Positions 22,783 to 32,960 of a stretch of DNA of 64,000 nucleotides are shown one piece after another. A program made the position numbers and the translations under genes. This stretch comes from Cylicocyclus nassatus (Eukaryota; Nematoda; Chromadorea; Rhabditida; Strongylidae). Position 1 is the stretch's first letter. Every line of letters starts with the position of its first letter. The stretch lies in contig CATQJL010000001.1 of assembly GCA_958299035.1 (NCBI GenBank), positions 30,235,521 through 30,299,520 on the forward strand. Direction: 5' to 3'. The notes under the pieces were generated by a model that was given only the letters and a program-made list of their open reading frames with translations, ran no database searches and was not told the DNA's origin.

Positions 22783-24495
22783 TTAGTAATCATCTGAAGA
22801 AATCCTGCTCTTCACTTGCTTCCGCCATGCATATTTAGCCGGAGTGAATACAAATGATGGCTTGAAAGGCAGTGGCTCGGCAGATCTCAAGCTGTGCAAC
22901 CGGAGTTGCACTGTTTTATACTTGGACAGTAAGGAACCTACTGCGTTAAGATCCTCGGTTGTCAAGTTTTGCCGATCCACTGCCTTTGAAGTACCTGGCT
23001 GTCAATTCTTTCGCCGTTCACATGATAGAACAACGCCATCTGTTTTGAGAAAATTTAATGTGATTGTCAAACAGAGAATATCATTTACGTTGTGTTAGAG
23101 CTAATTCATGGAACTGTCGACAAAAATTGGGGTCGTTATTGAATAAAAAACAGATTGACATTGATAGGTAGGCTAAATAAACTTCTGGTAAAATCTGTTA
23201 AACAAGTAGATGACATGACAATTTTGTGACGAGTAGCAGAAGATTGACTTTCCATCCTGTGGAGTTTTACCAAATTTGGTACTAGAAAAGACGCAACATT
23301 TTTCTTTAAAAAAATGGGTCCGGATAACGGAAAAGTACCAAGCTTTGAACTTTGAAGCAAAAATTATTTGAAGGTTTTGCTGCGTTCATACTGATCCCGA
23401 AGTCCGGGAACAGTTCCAGCACAGCGCTTGAAATGAGCGCTGTGCCGAAACTGTTCCCGGATTTCGAAATCAGTCTGAACGCAGCCTTATGTTGCACTCC
23501 ACCTTTTCCGCTAATTGTCAATGTGTAGAAAAAACATGCTCACTAATACTCTAACTTCAAACTTAAACTAACTTTTGCTTTGCGTCAAAGTGTAAACGGG
23601 TTGTCTAACGACTTGTTCCCAAACTTGATCACTCCATGATTTTGGAAGGTGAATCAACCATTGCATTAGAGCACAAATATAAATGTTAATTAGACGTTCG
23701 CAAAAACGTTTTCGAGCATTCTAGTCTTACAATAGGTAATTATTATCCAATTCAAAATGACTTACAAAGCTTATCAAAAGTAATCTCATGCAGGTGTGTA
23801 AGGAGAGTAAATGATTAGTCATTCGTTCTTCGCCTTTAGTGAGGTAGAGCAATGTTTTCTGCATGCTTTGACCATGATAAATATGATTATAACAGATATT
23901 ATCACAGCAGTTGCTATAGCCAAGATACATCAATTGAATAGTACTGAAAATATGAAAGCTGTCGTCCGTATGAATCCAAATTAGGCAGACAACCGAACTT
24001 CAATTCGCTTTTTTATGGAAACGATATGAGCAAACTAACCTTGCTGCGAATTCGCAATGTCGTAGTACAAGCTTTTCGGGGTTGATAGGCTGATTGCGCA
24101 GCACTGCTGAGATCCGCTTCGCATTTGGGAGTATCTGTGCTAATCGTTCCAAAATTACAATAAATGTATCATCCAGTCATGCGCTTTGAGTGATAGGCAA
24201 GCTCTGAAGCATCTGCGAGATATGTGCTTTGCTAGGCTTAGCACCACTCAGGTTTCACAATGGTTTCGCCCATTTCTTATGATTCACAGAATAATTCGCA
24301 GTGGTTGTGTCGGCAGGGTGTCGGAACGCATTTGCTCTATTCCAATCTGCTTCCACCGACTTCGCTCTTTTCTTACTCAAAAAGCATAATTTGCGAGCTT
24401 TACAGGCTATTCAAGCAAAGATAGCATACTGTTGTCCAGCAAATGGAGAATAGTATCTTACTTGTGCATTTGTTGATCATACAGTCTCAAAAATT
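22783..24495 (-). CDS. Unrecognised multi-exon gene, 5' end missing, one in-frame TGA
   Basis: I do not recognise the protein. Exons that join in phase with GT-AG signals (minus strand): 24462-24495, 24288-24375, 24040-24236, 23766-23943, 23573-23720 and the terminal exon 22783-22979 ending in TAA. The reading includes FLRLYDQQMH, SVEADWNRANAFRHP, PNAKRISAVLRNQPINPEKL, LLYLTKGEERMTNHLLSLH, MQWLIHLPKSWSDQVWEQV and FVFTPAKYAWRKQVKSRI. It is rich in helix formers with no obvious signal peptide or zinc motif. A TGA at 24177-24179 breaks the 24040-24236 exon between LPITQSA and LDDTFIV. CGA to TGA by CpG decay would explain it, so this may be a pseudogene or an assembly error. The start lies beyond 24495 and was not found. 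The 23379-23485 hairpin sits in its last intron. Confidence 0.55.
23379..23485. repeat. 107-bp hairpin (miniature foldback)
   Basis: Arms of about 49 bp starting GCTGCGTTCA and ending TGAACGCAGC pair around a nine-base loop (TTGAAATGA), with a few mismatches. The arms include CCGGGAACAGTT and AACTGTTCCCGG. It lies in the last intron of the minus-strand gene. Confidence 0.8.
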
Positions 24496-24992
24496 CTCGT
24501 TATAGGTGCGATAAGGTGAGAATGACTCCTTCAAGGTGATGGGGGTCACAGCGTTCGCAGCCTCACCGGGTGAAGGGTGTTCTTGATAAAGAAATTATAA
24601 AATGACGGCCGGGGGAGGTGGGGGGGGGGGGGCATGGTGTTCTCTCACCATTTTTTCTAGTCAAAGTCTATAATTTTTAATTCCTTGCCATCACTGGTTG
24701 TCGTTCAGAAATATGAACCGATGTGCTGCTGGATTAGCACAAAATCATGTTTCTGACCAGTACCTTGTATTTTTTTTTACATTTTCCTTTTCCCTTTTTT
24801 ACATCACCCTGCCTTTTTCTAAAATTACCATAGAAGATGTGCATGCGAGAGCATTTGTTCTGGAAAGAGTCAAACAATTTTCAAGCATTTGCGAATTTTC
24901 TAAAAGAAAAACTCGTAGTTTTTATAAATGAACAGCAACGTCAGCAGGAAAACTGTTTCCAAAACCATCTCTTGCCCTCCGCTTTAAGAGAG
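24496..24992. other. Unassigned sequence with a 13-base G tract
   Basis: The G run is at 24620-24632. The missing 5' exons of the minus-strand gene may lie here or further right, but none could be read. Confidence 0.35.
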
Positions 24993-24994
24993 TA

Positions 24995-25207
24995 CCCTAA
25001 TTTCACGCGTATAAGGCGCTGGGATTTTTTTGCAAAATCGACCAGCCAGACACGCGATGGGACTTTACAACCAAGAGACCCTATAACGTGCTGTATATTG
25101 CTATATAGAATCGTGCGGTATAAAGACCTCTTTCCAGAATACAGTAAAGCGGCTGAGCGGCTCGCTTGAAAAATTGAAAAGTGTGCCTTATACGCGTGAA
25201 ATTAGGG
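24995..25207. mobile_element. 213-bp MITE with TA duplication
   Basis: TA at 24993-24994 and 25208-25209 flanks termini CCCTAATTTCACGCGTATAA and the exact reverse complement. The interior is noncoding. Confidence 0.85.
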
Positions 25208-25394
25208 TACATAGTTGCCTGGAGTCTGTTGAAAAAGTGCTTAGTGAAGGGTGTGGGTAGTGATTTTTGGATATTCACAAGTTTTTAGGATAAAAAATTT
25301 TATAACTTTTGTACATAAACATCTTGTACGCCGAGATGGTCAACATCGAAACCGTCTCGTCCCCCGCTTTTAGAAACATATAGTTTGCCTAGGG

Positions 25395-25900
25395 TAAAAA
25401 AAGTGCCTGGTGAAGGGTGGGTAAAATTTTTATAATCGGAGTTCTTAAAGACAGTGTCCAGGCAAATCTGGGCAAATGGGTTTTTTGCCTGGAAACTGTT
25501 GAGGAGGCTCTAGCTAAGGCACTGCCCAAACCGCAGCGCAAATAATTCATTTACGGCTGAGAAATCCATCCACAAACACCCTCTGCTGCGCTGTGACCGT
25601 AACACTTATGATTGGTCCCATCGCGAACGTAGTGTTAAAGTGAGCGAAGCCGTTTTTGGGTTACGGCGCATGCGCGGAGTTTTCGGGGACGGATTTCTCA
25701 GCCGTGATTGAACAATTTGCGCTGCCCCTTGGGCAGTGCCTTAGTTAGGACCCCCTCATCAATTTCCAGGCGAAAGAGCCATGCGACCAAAGTTGCCTGG
25801 ACACTGCCTTTAAGTAGACGTCTTTTTGCAATGGTAAAAAACCTCCACTTGAGAACTCCCATTATAAGAGTCTCACCCACCCTTCACCAGGCACTTTTTT
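25395..25900. mobile_element. Outer foldback element carrying a nested MITE
   Basis: About 50-bp inverted ends, AAAGTGCCTGGTGAAGGGTG on the left and its complement on the right, enclose a second element at 25449-25809. A diverged single arm (AAAGTGCTTAGTGAAGGG) lies just outside at about 25234. Confidence 0.75.
25449..25809. mobile_element. 361-bp TTAA-flanked MITE nested in the outer element
   Basis: TTAA at 25445-25448 and 25810-25813. The ends are AGACAGTGTCCAGGCAA on the left and, in reverse complement, AGGCAGTGTCCAGGCAA on the right. Long inner arms pair as well, including GCGCAAAT with ATTTGCGC. The AGGCA start and TTAA target resemble the 2003-2860 family. Confidence 0.83.
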
Positions 25901-25909
25901 AATGGACCC

Positions 25910-26359
25910 GACGCAAAGTATATATTTTAAAGCGGAGGACGAGTCGGTTCCAATTTTTTTCAAACCCAAAAGTGAAGGTGGTCACCCGGTACCAGCTCAA
26001 AAGTGAAGGTAGGCGGAGACTCGGCTCCAACTATCGCACCTCTGGTCACAGGCTACTTTTCCTTACCGGTCGATATCAACTTTATCGATTTTTGTAGATA
26101 TTTTTGTAAAGTTTAATATCCGGGCTGGGACTTGGCACAGAGTATAATCGAGCATGCTGGTTACGAATACAATATTATTTTCAAAATTATCCCTAATGCA
26201 AAGTTCAAGCTACGGAGCTGGGAGTAGGCACAAAAGGGGGGGGGGAGAGAGAGTGGGCATGTCGATTACGAAAACAAAGCGGGATATGGAATTGGCATGT
26301 AGAAGTGAGCACAGGGAAAGTTTACAGGTATAGGGATGGGACCTTTATTACAGCTTTCA
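25910..26359. other. Unassigned, probably decayed Helitron body
   Basis: No gene. AAAAGTGAAGGT occurs twice (near 25968 and 25999), and a 10-base G run lies at about 26236-26245. Confidence 0.3.
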
Positions 26360-26391
26360 CAGGGTCGGGCGGTGCCGGGTAATCCAGCTAG
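26360..26391 (+). mobile_element. Possible Helitron 3' terminus
   Basis: GGGCGGTGCCGGGTAATCCA followed by GCTAG and then T resembles the GC-rich end and CTAG(T) terminus common in nematode Helitrons. The hairpin is imperfect and the 5' end was not found. Confidence 0.4.
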
Positions 26392-26884
26392 TAGTTAATT
26401 GATTCCGTTTGTAATTGTACAAAGCGCCTTTCGCGTGCATTGAAACAGTTTGTGAACTAATGCGGCTGCTGTTTGACGGGGATGCTATATGGGAACTGAT
26501 CATTTCAAGATTATTATTTTCCATGTGTTCTACTCGTGAAGTGGATGCATAGAAATTGTTCTCGAAAACTCACATATAAGTACTCTGTAATGGTTTTTAG
26601 GGCTTTGCTTCGATTTATCACATGGTAATCCATAAATCTGATAAGATTTTTATCATACAGTAATCTATAAATTTGATATAGATATCTGGGGCAACTCAAA
26701 TGCTTGTCTGTTTACGTGGATTGAAGCTTATCGATTTTTCAAACCCATTATTGCTCTATTTTTTTCGTAAACTCATTCAGCGCAAAACTTCTCAACGATC
26801 TGCAATGGGCAAGAGTTATGTCAAAGTCAGCTTATGCAGTTGAGAGATTACAACATCATGCGCAGAGCTTGTCATTTGCAGAGT

Positions 26885-27095
26885 CGGTTGCATGGCATCT
26901 CCTGCGCAAGAGCGGCCCCTCGCCTGGACTCTGCACCTCTTCTGCGAACACGCTCTTTTATCATTTTCCCACTACGAACGTGAGAAAGGCGAAACTTCAA
27001 TCGCTAACCAAGCATGTGAAGATAATTAGAGAGCACGTTCGCGAAAGAGTTGCAGACCTCAGGCGGGGCGGCCACGCGGGAGCGGAGGTGCTGGT
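26885..27095. repeat. Diverged foldback element
   Basis: The stretches around 26890-26955 and 27031-27095 are imperfect reverse complements (GCGAACACGCTC versus GAGCACGTTCGC, and GCGGCCCCTCGCC versus GGCGGGGCGGCC). The plus-strand frame at 26818-27153 runs through it and is not called as a gene. Confidence 0.5.
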
Positions 27096-27351
27096 CCACC
27101 CAACATTGCAGTTGATAAACCTAACTTATTGTCAGGAGAAGCGGTTTTTGTGAGATGCTATATAAGATACATCAAAACTTTATGAACTAGTTTTTCAGGG
27201 AAAAAATTCTTTGCGAAACGAAAAATAATGTCTCTACGACTACAGCAAAAATATACTTATGCATTGTTAACGATGACACCTGCGCGTGCGAAAGCTAAGA
27301 GAGCCTCGGGAAACTTCTGCCAAGCAAGTCAGATTATCCTCTTCGTACAGT

Positions 27352-27517
27352 TGATTCAACTAGCTTGGCTGCTGGAAGGCGGGGTTTGTGACCTAATCAA
27401 AGCCGCTCGCACCCGCTACGCAGTCTGCGCCGCCTCTTTCGCGCGCGTGCTCTCTGTTTACTATCTAGCCTTTTAAGTCACGACCCCCCCCCTTCCAGCC
27501 GCCAAGCCAGTTGAAAA
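27352..27517. repeat. Foldback pair
   Basis: CTTGGCTGCTGGAAGGCGGG (about 27363) pairs with the complement at about 27484-27508, which contains a nine-base C run. The outer TTCAACT/AGTTGAA also pairs. Confidence 0.6.
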
Positions 27518-29165
27518 AGTGTATTTACCTTGTTTTCGTATGCGTTTTGCCACAATCAAGTGAGCGCCAAGGCTTTAGCACATTTAGATTTTGGTAACCT
27601 TGTGATAAAATTTGAATTGTCCGTACCGCTAGGCTGCGGACTGCATCCGAAAGCATGGTATCGAGTTTAGTGCACCGCATACATCCTCTCTCACTTCCCC
27701 CTCCTTTCCTCCGAAATCATCCCTTCCTTACTAGACATTCTCTTTTGTGAAGCAAACATGTCCTCTTCAATGCTAAGAACCAGCTAAATGGGGATTAGAT
27801 CGCTAATTGCTGCTGAAGAGCTGTTCTGGCACGGAGACAATTGCGCAAAGAGGAGTTGATTTTTGCTCAAAGAAATGCAGTCCAACTAAGAAATATTGTG
27901 TATTTCCTAGTCATTGAAACATAGTGAATGGTTTAGTTGCTTAACAGCTACCTTCTCACGATTTTGTAAATCGCAAATAATTCAGCGCATCTTTATCTAA
28001 TCTCAGCAAGCCGAACTACTTTTCAGAAATTCATTTGGAGAGAAATGCTACTTCTACTTTGGCTGAAAATATTCATCTGGTACAAAAGTGCCCACGTTGA
28101 GATTTTTGGCTATGAGTGATGTTTTTTAGAACTTTCTTTGATGCTAAATTGAAAGTTATAGGTATACTCGACATTTTGTTGAGTTGCTATCTTCTTACAA
28201 CTTTTTAGTGTCTAATCGTTTCAGGAATCGAAAGCTGAGCAGTTAAAATGTCGTATTAAAACTAATCCTGCGTCAAGTTAAAGTTGCTGACTAGGATAAA
28301 TTTGGAAGTTGCAAATTTCTTGGCACTTTGTTCTGACTCAGACAATCGCAAATGACTTACGGGGAAAACTTAATTTCTAGAACTTCTGGGGAGGTGGACA
28401 CTGTTATTGGAGCTGCCAGGTAAGGGGGGGGGGGGGCGGGACCAGGTAGGGCGGCTCACCCACACGGCCAAAGGGGAGCGTCCGTCTTGAAAGTTTCAGA
28501 ATTTTAATTTTCCCCAGATGTCATTTGCGATTGTCTGTGCAAATGGAGTTAAAAACAAATTTTCTGCGCCAAGCGAGCGACAAAATTTGAGAGCTTCACT
28601 ATTACTAGGGAAAGCCTGAATGTGCGGATTTACCTGCACTCGTATTCGGCGCTATAAATGCCTTTAATTTCTGTTAGTCAGGAATCGCAACACTAGATGG
28701 AACAGTCTTCTGATAAGCATTTTTGATGGTTTCGGCAAAAAATGTATACATGAGGAGTTTTAATCTTTGCAGATCATACAAAGCATCTTGATTCTTTAGC
28801 GACGTATAATTTATTGAGCGATATGTTGCGATAATATCTCAAACTAATTTATTTTTCCTTCAAGCGGAAGAACTGCAAAGCCTCCCAAACACATATGTGA
28901 GAGGATTGAAAATGACAGAATTTTCGCAAGAGCTTTTGAAAAGCTCACTTAATTATTTCCTGGAAACTGGATGGGCAATTTGCCAAGTAAAAATTAAAAC
29001 AGTCTCAGAAGAGTGTTCAGGCATTTCTGAACACCTAGTTTGCACATTCTGTGAGTGGTGAGTCACCAGACAAGCCCTCGAATGGCGATCGACCTAGGCT
29101 GCGAAATAGGGTCAAAGTTTCTTTTTACATAAACCATATGAGGCTCCTCAAAACATTTACATAGT

Positions 29166-29193
29166 TAGGCTTCCCAATCCCGTGGGAAGCCTA
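29166..29193. repeat. Perfect 11-bp-arm palindrome
   Basis: TAGGCTTCCCA pairs with TGGGAAGCCTA around six bases. It is isolated in noncoding sequence and its function is unknown. Confidence 0.7.
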
Positions 29194-31020
29194 GGTCTTT
29201 TGCTCCCCTGTAAATTGCATGCGATCACTACAATTAATTTACCACATTCTGAAAGACATGAGAGCATCGATGTATGATTTTTTCGATTCTAAGCCCTTTA
29301 CCTTTTGAAACCAAAAAAGAGGGTTCTTTCGGAGCTTAATTGATGCAACTTCTTACCTAACGTAAACCCTTTCACATCTCACTAATTTGAAAAATTTCGT
29401 CGAGTTATGCCTATTTTCTTGGCCTAAAAATGCAAGAGGAGAATAGGTATGATAAAAAACCATATTGTCAATGTATGATTAGTAAACTGACTTTTTCTAG
29501 GCTTGTGGCAAAGCCACATATGCTATGACGATAGCCATCCTCTATGTTGAGGCGCTCCGAAAATTTTCCTAAACACTAAAAACGAAGTTCTATCAAAGGG
29601 AAGCTGTAAAGACTATGCAATAAAACCCTAATAAGGTTTCGTAAACTTCATCATTATTGTATCCGTAGAGGGCACTTATCGTTAAAGGCAAAATCACAGC
29701 AAATTTATGCTGAGTTTCTTACGTAATTTGAATGTTCAGAATGAACCTCACAATGGACAGTTCATATGATTAGTTTGCTTAATTCTTCTTGGCTACGAAT
29801 GACATGAGCGCCGCTGGAACAGCTTAAAGTCCCACCTTATGGTCTCTGTGAAAATGGCAGGAATATCATTCTAACAAAAAATAAAGATAATAATGGTAGA
29901 CGTTGCCCCAATGAAGCTTTGTGACATGCTTCCATATCAAAGGAGAGACAATTAGACCAAGTAAATGCAAAGCATGTGTTTAATCTTGCGATGACGTATT
30001 CGCAAAAACCGGTCGTCGCGACGACGTCAGCATTCGTTTGGGTCTCATGTTTTTGCTGTGTATGAGGATGTCTTCTTTTTCTACGTCATAATATGACTAC
30101 ATTAAATTGCCCGAAATTGAGGGCTAACGATTTGATGACATGAGGAGTTCCGACTCTTGTTAATCCTCATCCTCATCTAGCAGCCAATTTCTGTAATTGC
30201 ACCATTTTGAAAGTTGCGACGGAAAAGGGGGTTGGATAAGGTCATTAAGATGTTTGAAGAGTACATAAATGTGGAGAAAATCGAAAAATTTTGTGAAGTA
30301 GAAAAGAAGCATCATATTCCAAGTTACCAATTATAAAGTATAATAAAATAGTGCAATCACACATGTGACTGAGTAGTTGACGCCACAGATGAACAAGCAT
30401 TTTGGCATTGCAAACAAGTTTTAGTTCAGCTTTTTAGAAGATAGACAGAGTATTTTTCGGAAATAAAAAATTAAATTATTGTTTAAAAATCAAACGAAAA
30501 ATCTTATATGAAGGCTGGATGACAGAAGTGTTAAAAAAGCCTGACTATACTATTAAACAGTAGATTTTACAGCTTTTAGTTCAAGACCCTCGTCCCACGC
30601 ACCTCTTATAACTAAAACCGGCTAAAGGCATTTTTGGGTGCGAAAAAAATTGCCCAAACTCAAACACCCTCCCCCCCCCCCCCAACACTGGCAACTATGC
30701 GAATCTTCCCCAAGCCCCCAACTAGAACACACAAACGGCTTTTCGATGATCGTCGATGAATTAGGGGAATTTGCGGAGCGTTCAATCGCTTTCATTCGCG
30801 ACATCCTTCTCAAGTGATGTTTTCGAACTGCGTCATTTCGCTGCTGCGAATCTTTTTCTTTACACTTGAAAGGAGCAGATTTAGGAAGATTGCCGCAATG
30901 AGGTTGAACACTTTGGTAAAGACGTATTAACATAATGGATGGTCTTTTACATAACTTTATCATGAATGTGAAGAAAATCCAAATTTTCGTGTACATTTCA
31001 ATGCACGAGAATATTAGTGG

Positions 31021-31130
31021 AATTCTAAATTAGGCAAAATTTCACATATTTTCATATTTTATTTTCACATTTAAAATTAGATTTTCACATTTCATTTTTT
31101 TTATTTTCACATTTTCATTTTTCATTACAC
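31021..31130. repeat. Low-complexity TTTTCACATTT repeat
   Basis: Irregular tandem words of the type ATTTTCACATTT recur six or more times. Noncoding. Confidence 0.75.
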
Positions 31131-32392
31131 GCTTACGACCTTCCTTCACTACTGATGATTTCCGGGGAAGGTCGTATTCCTATCCTTTTTCCGTCTAGTG
31201 GAAGGAATGAAACGGAAACTGGATATTTTTCTATAATTTTCTTCTTTTTTCACATAGAATTTGTTTTGTGCTACAAAAAATGTAACCATATCTATTCCTA
31301 GAATAAAAAAATACAATCTCACTGTAACAATTCGTCGCAATAGACAAAAAAACTATTTTTTAGTAGTTCCAAAAAAGTGATGACAGCAAAATTTGTTTTG
31401 AGCATAGCCAACAAAAGAGACATATATGTGCAACTGCATATCTTGCGCGGCATCCTACGGCTTGGTTGAAAGACCTCCACGCGTTGTTCTCGCGCCAATT
31501 GCTTTGCCTTCCACTTTCTTAGGCCCAACCTCGGACAATAATGCCAAATTTTTTTTCAAAATCAATAACAACTTGAGACCAACCTCTATCTAAATTCATA
31601 GCTTTTTGGAGCATTTATTTCATTGAATGATGAGGAGTACCTGGAACGAATATGGAAAATATTTTAAAAATATTTAAGGCATTTAGTCAAATATAGTTTT
31701 TGCAGAGATAATAAACGCATCCGCAACTGGGAATATAGTGGAAAATTTGATAGTAAGTACGGTGGTAATTACTGCACAAAAATGGTTTTTGACACACCAA
31801 ACCTACGTTTGTAAAAGGAATTTTAGGACGCATAGCTTTCCCAATACGCCTTACTTCAAACTATCGCAGAAGATCGCAGAAAGTGTGCATTGCGCATATC
31901 AAGAAACATTTGAGTGTATATGGGGCATTCAAAGATTATGACGAATTGCGATTGCGTGCGAACGTTCGCAAATCCGTTACTGGTTTTCCTTGACTTTCGC
32001 CTACATTTAAACTTTTTTTTGCTGAAACTTAAAGCTATACAATAGTTTTTAGGTGGTTATGCTATAAACACAGTGCACTGTCCATCGTAGATGGGTCAGA
32101 TGTATGTTCATCAGAATCTTTATTAAATTCTATTTTTGTCTCAAAAAGAAAAAGAACTAGAAAAGGATCTTTGAAAAACCCACATACCGAAAAAATTCGT
32201 CTTTGCGATTAGCAAAGCCCGGTGGTATGCGAAAAATGAATGGTGTGTGCATTTGCACAAATCGAGATCTACCACACTCTACCGTATTATTTCACATGTA
32301 TACGTTAATCGAAAACTTAATTAAGTCTTGTCAAAGCGACAGTTCATACATTTTATTTGTGGGCCAAACATTTAGTTTTCCCTCAACCAATA

Positions 32393-32471
32393 CAGTATAC
32401 CTTCCATGTACTAATCAGCCAATCATAGCCGACTATAAGGCGGTGATTGGCTGATTGGTACATGTATACTG
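32393..32471. mobile_element. 79-bp mini-MITE with TA duplication
   Basis: TA at 32391-32392 and 32472-32473 flanks ends CAGTATAC. The arms share CATGTAC(T/C)AATCAGCCAATCA in opposite orientation around a short loop. Confidence 0.75.
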
Positions 32472-32769
32472 TACTAGGTGAGGAGAAACGGATGGACGAG
32501 GATTCAAGAATGAATTTCTTAGAAACAAAAAAATTGGATGAGGTGCCCAGTGATTTAATTAGGCATCGGTTAGTATGCAAATAAGAAACTCCGGGTACTG
32601 GGTCAAACTACTGGGTCAAATTTACCCTGCCCTACATTGAAGCCAGTCAACAGAAAGGTTTTTGCTCAGCAGTTCATAAAATTTTTTTACTTATCAATTT
32701 TATTCGTTCGTTCAATTCTTCCCATTCCCCCACATATCTCACACATCTCCAATCCATGCATGTTTACGA

Positions 32770-32960
32770 GGAGATAAAAAGATAAAGCAGCGGCTAGCCG
32801 CTGCGGGCTTTATCTCGTTTTGATGTCCCGTGCGGCGCAACAGTGGTCAGCGGCCAGAGCAAGGCGGGCGCTGCTGGCCACAACGGCCTCGTCGGCGATA
32901 TCGGACCGCGGCGACGTTAGCCATCGCCTCCTCGATGAAGTCACCCGGACATGTGCTTAG
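32770..32960. other. GC-rich island with palindrome
   Basis: The region stands out in AT-rich DNA. GCAGCGGCTAGCCGCTGC is a perfect palindrome near 32787. The following 140 bp are open on both strands: plus from an ATG at 32822, 46 codons, with MSRAAQQWSAARARRA; minus with DEAVVASSARLALAA. Neither reading is recognised. It could be an exon or transferred DNA. Confidence 0.35.

Larger units (their letters stand above)
27518..32390. other. Long AT-rich region without recognisable genes
   Basis: No open frame of about 60 codons occurs between roughly 27480 and 30620. A minus-strand frame at 30622-30996 contains a charged stretch (KEKDSQQRNDAVRKHHLRR) that might be an isolated exon but has no identity. 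G or C runs of 13 lie at 28424-28436 and 30671-30683. Confidence 0.5.

Noticed and set aside
23952..24495. Recoded TGA codons (three seen in one long frame near 24165-24440)
   Set aside because: Two disappear when GT-AG introns are placed. The remaining one is best explained by mutation or error, not recoding.
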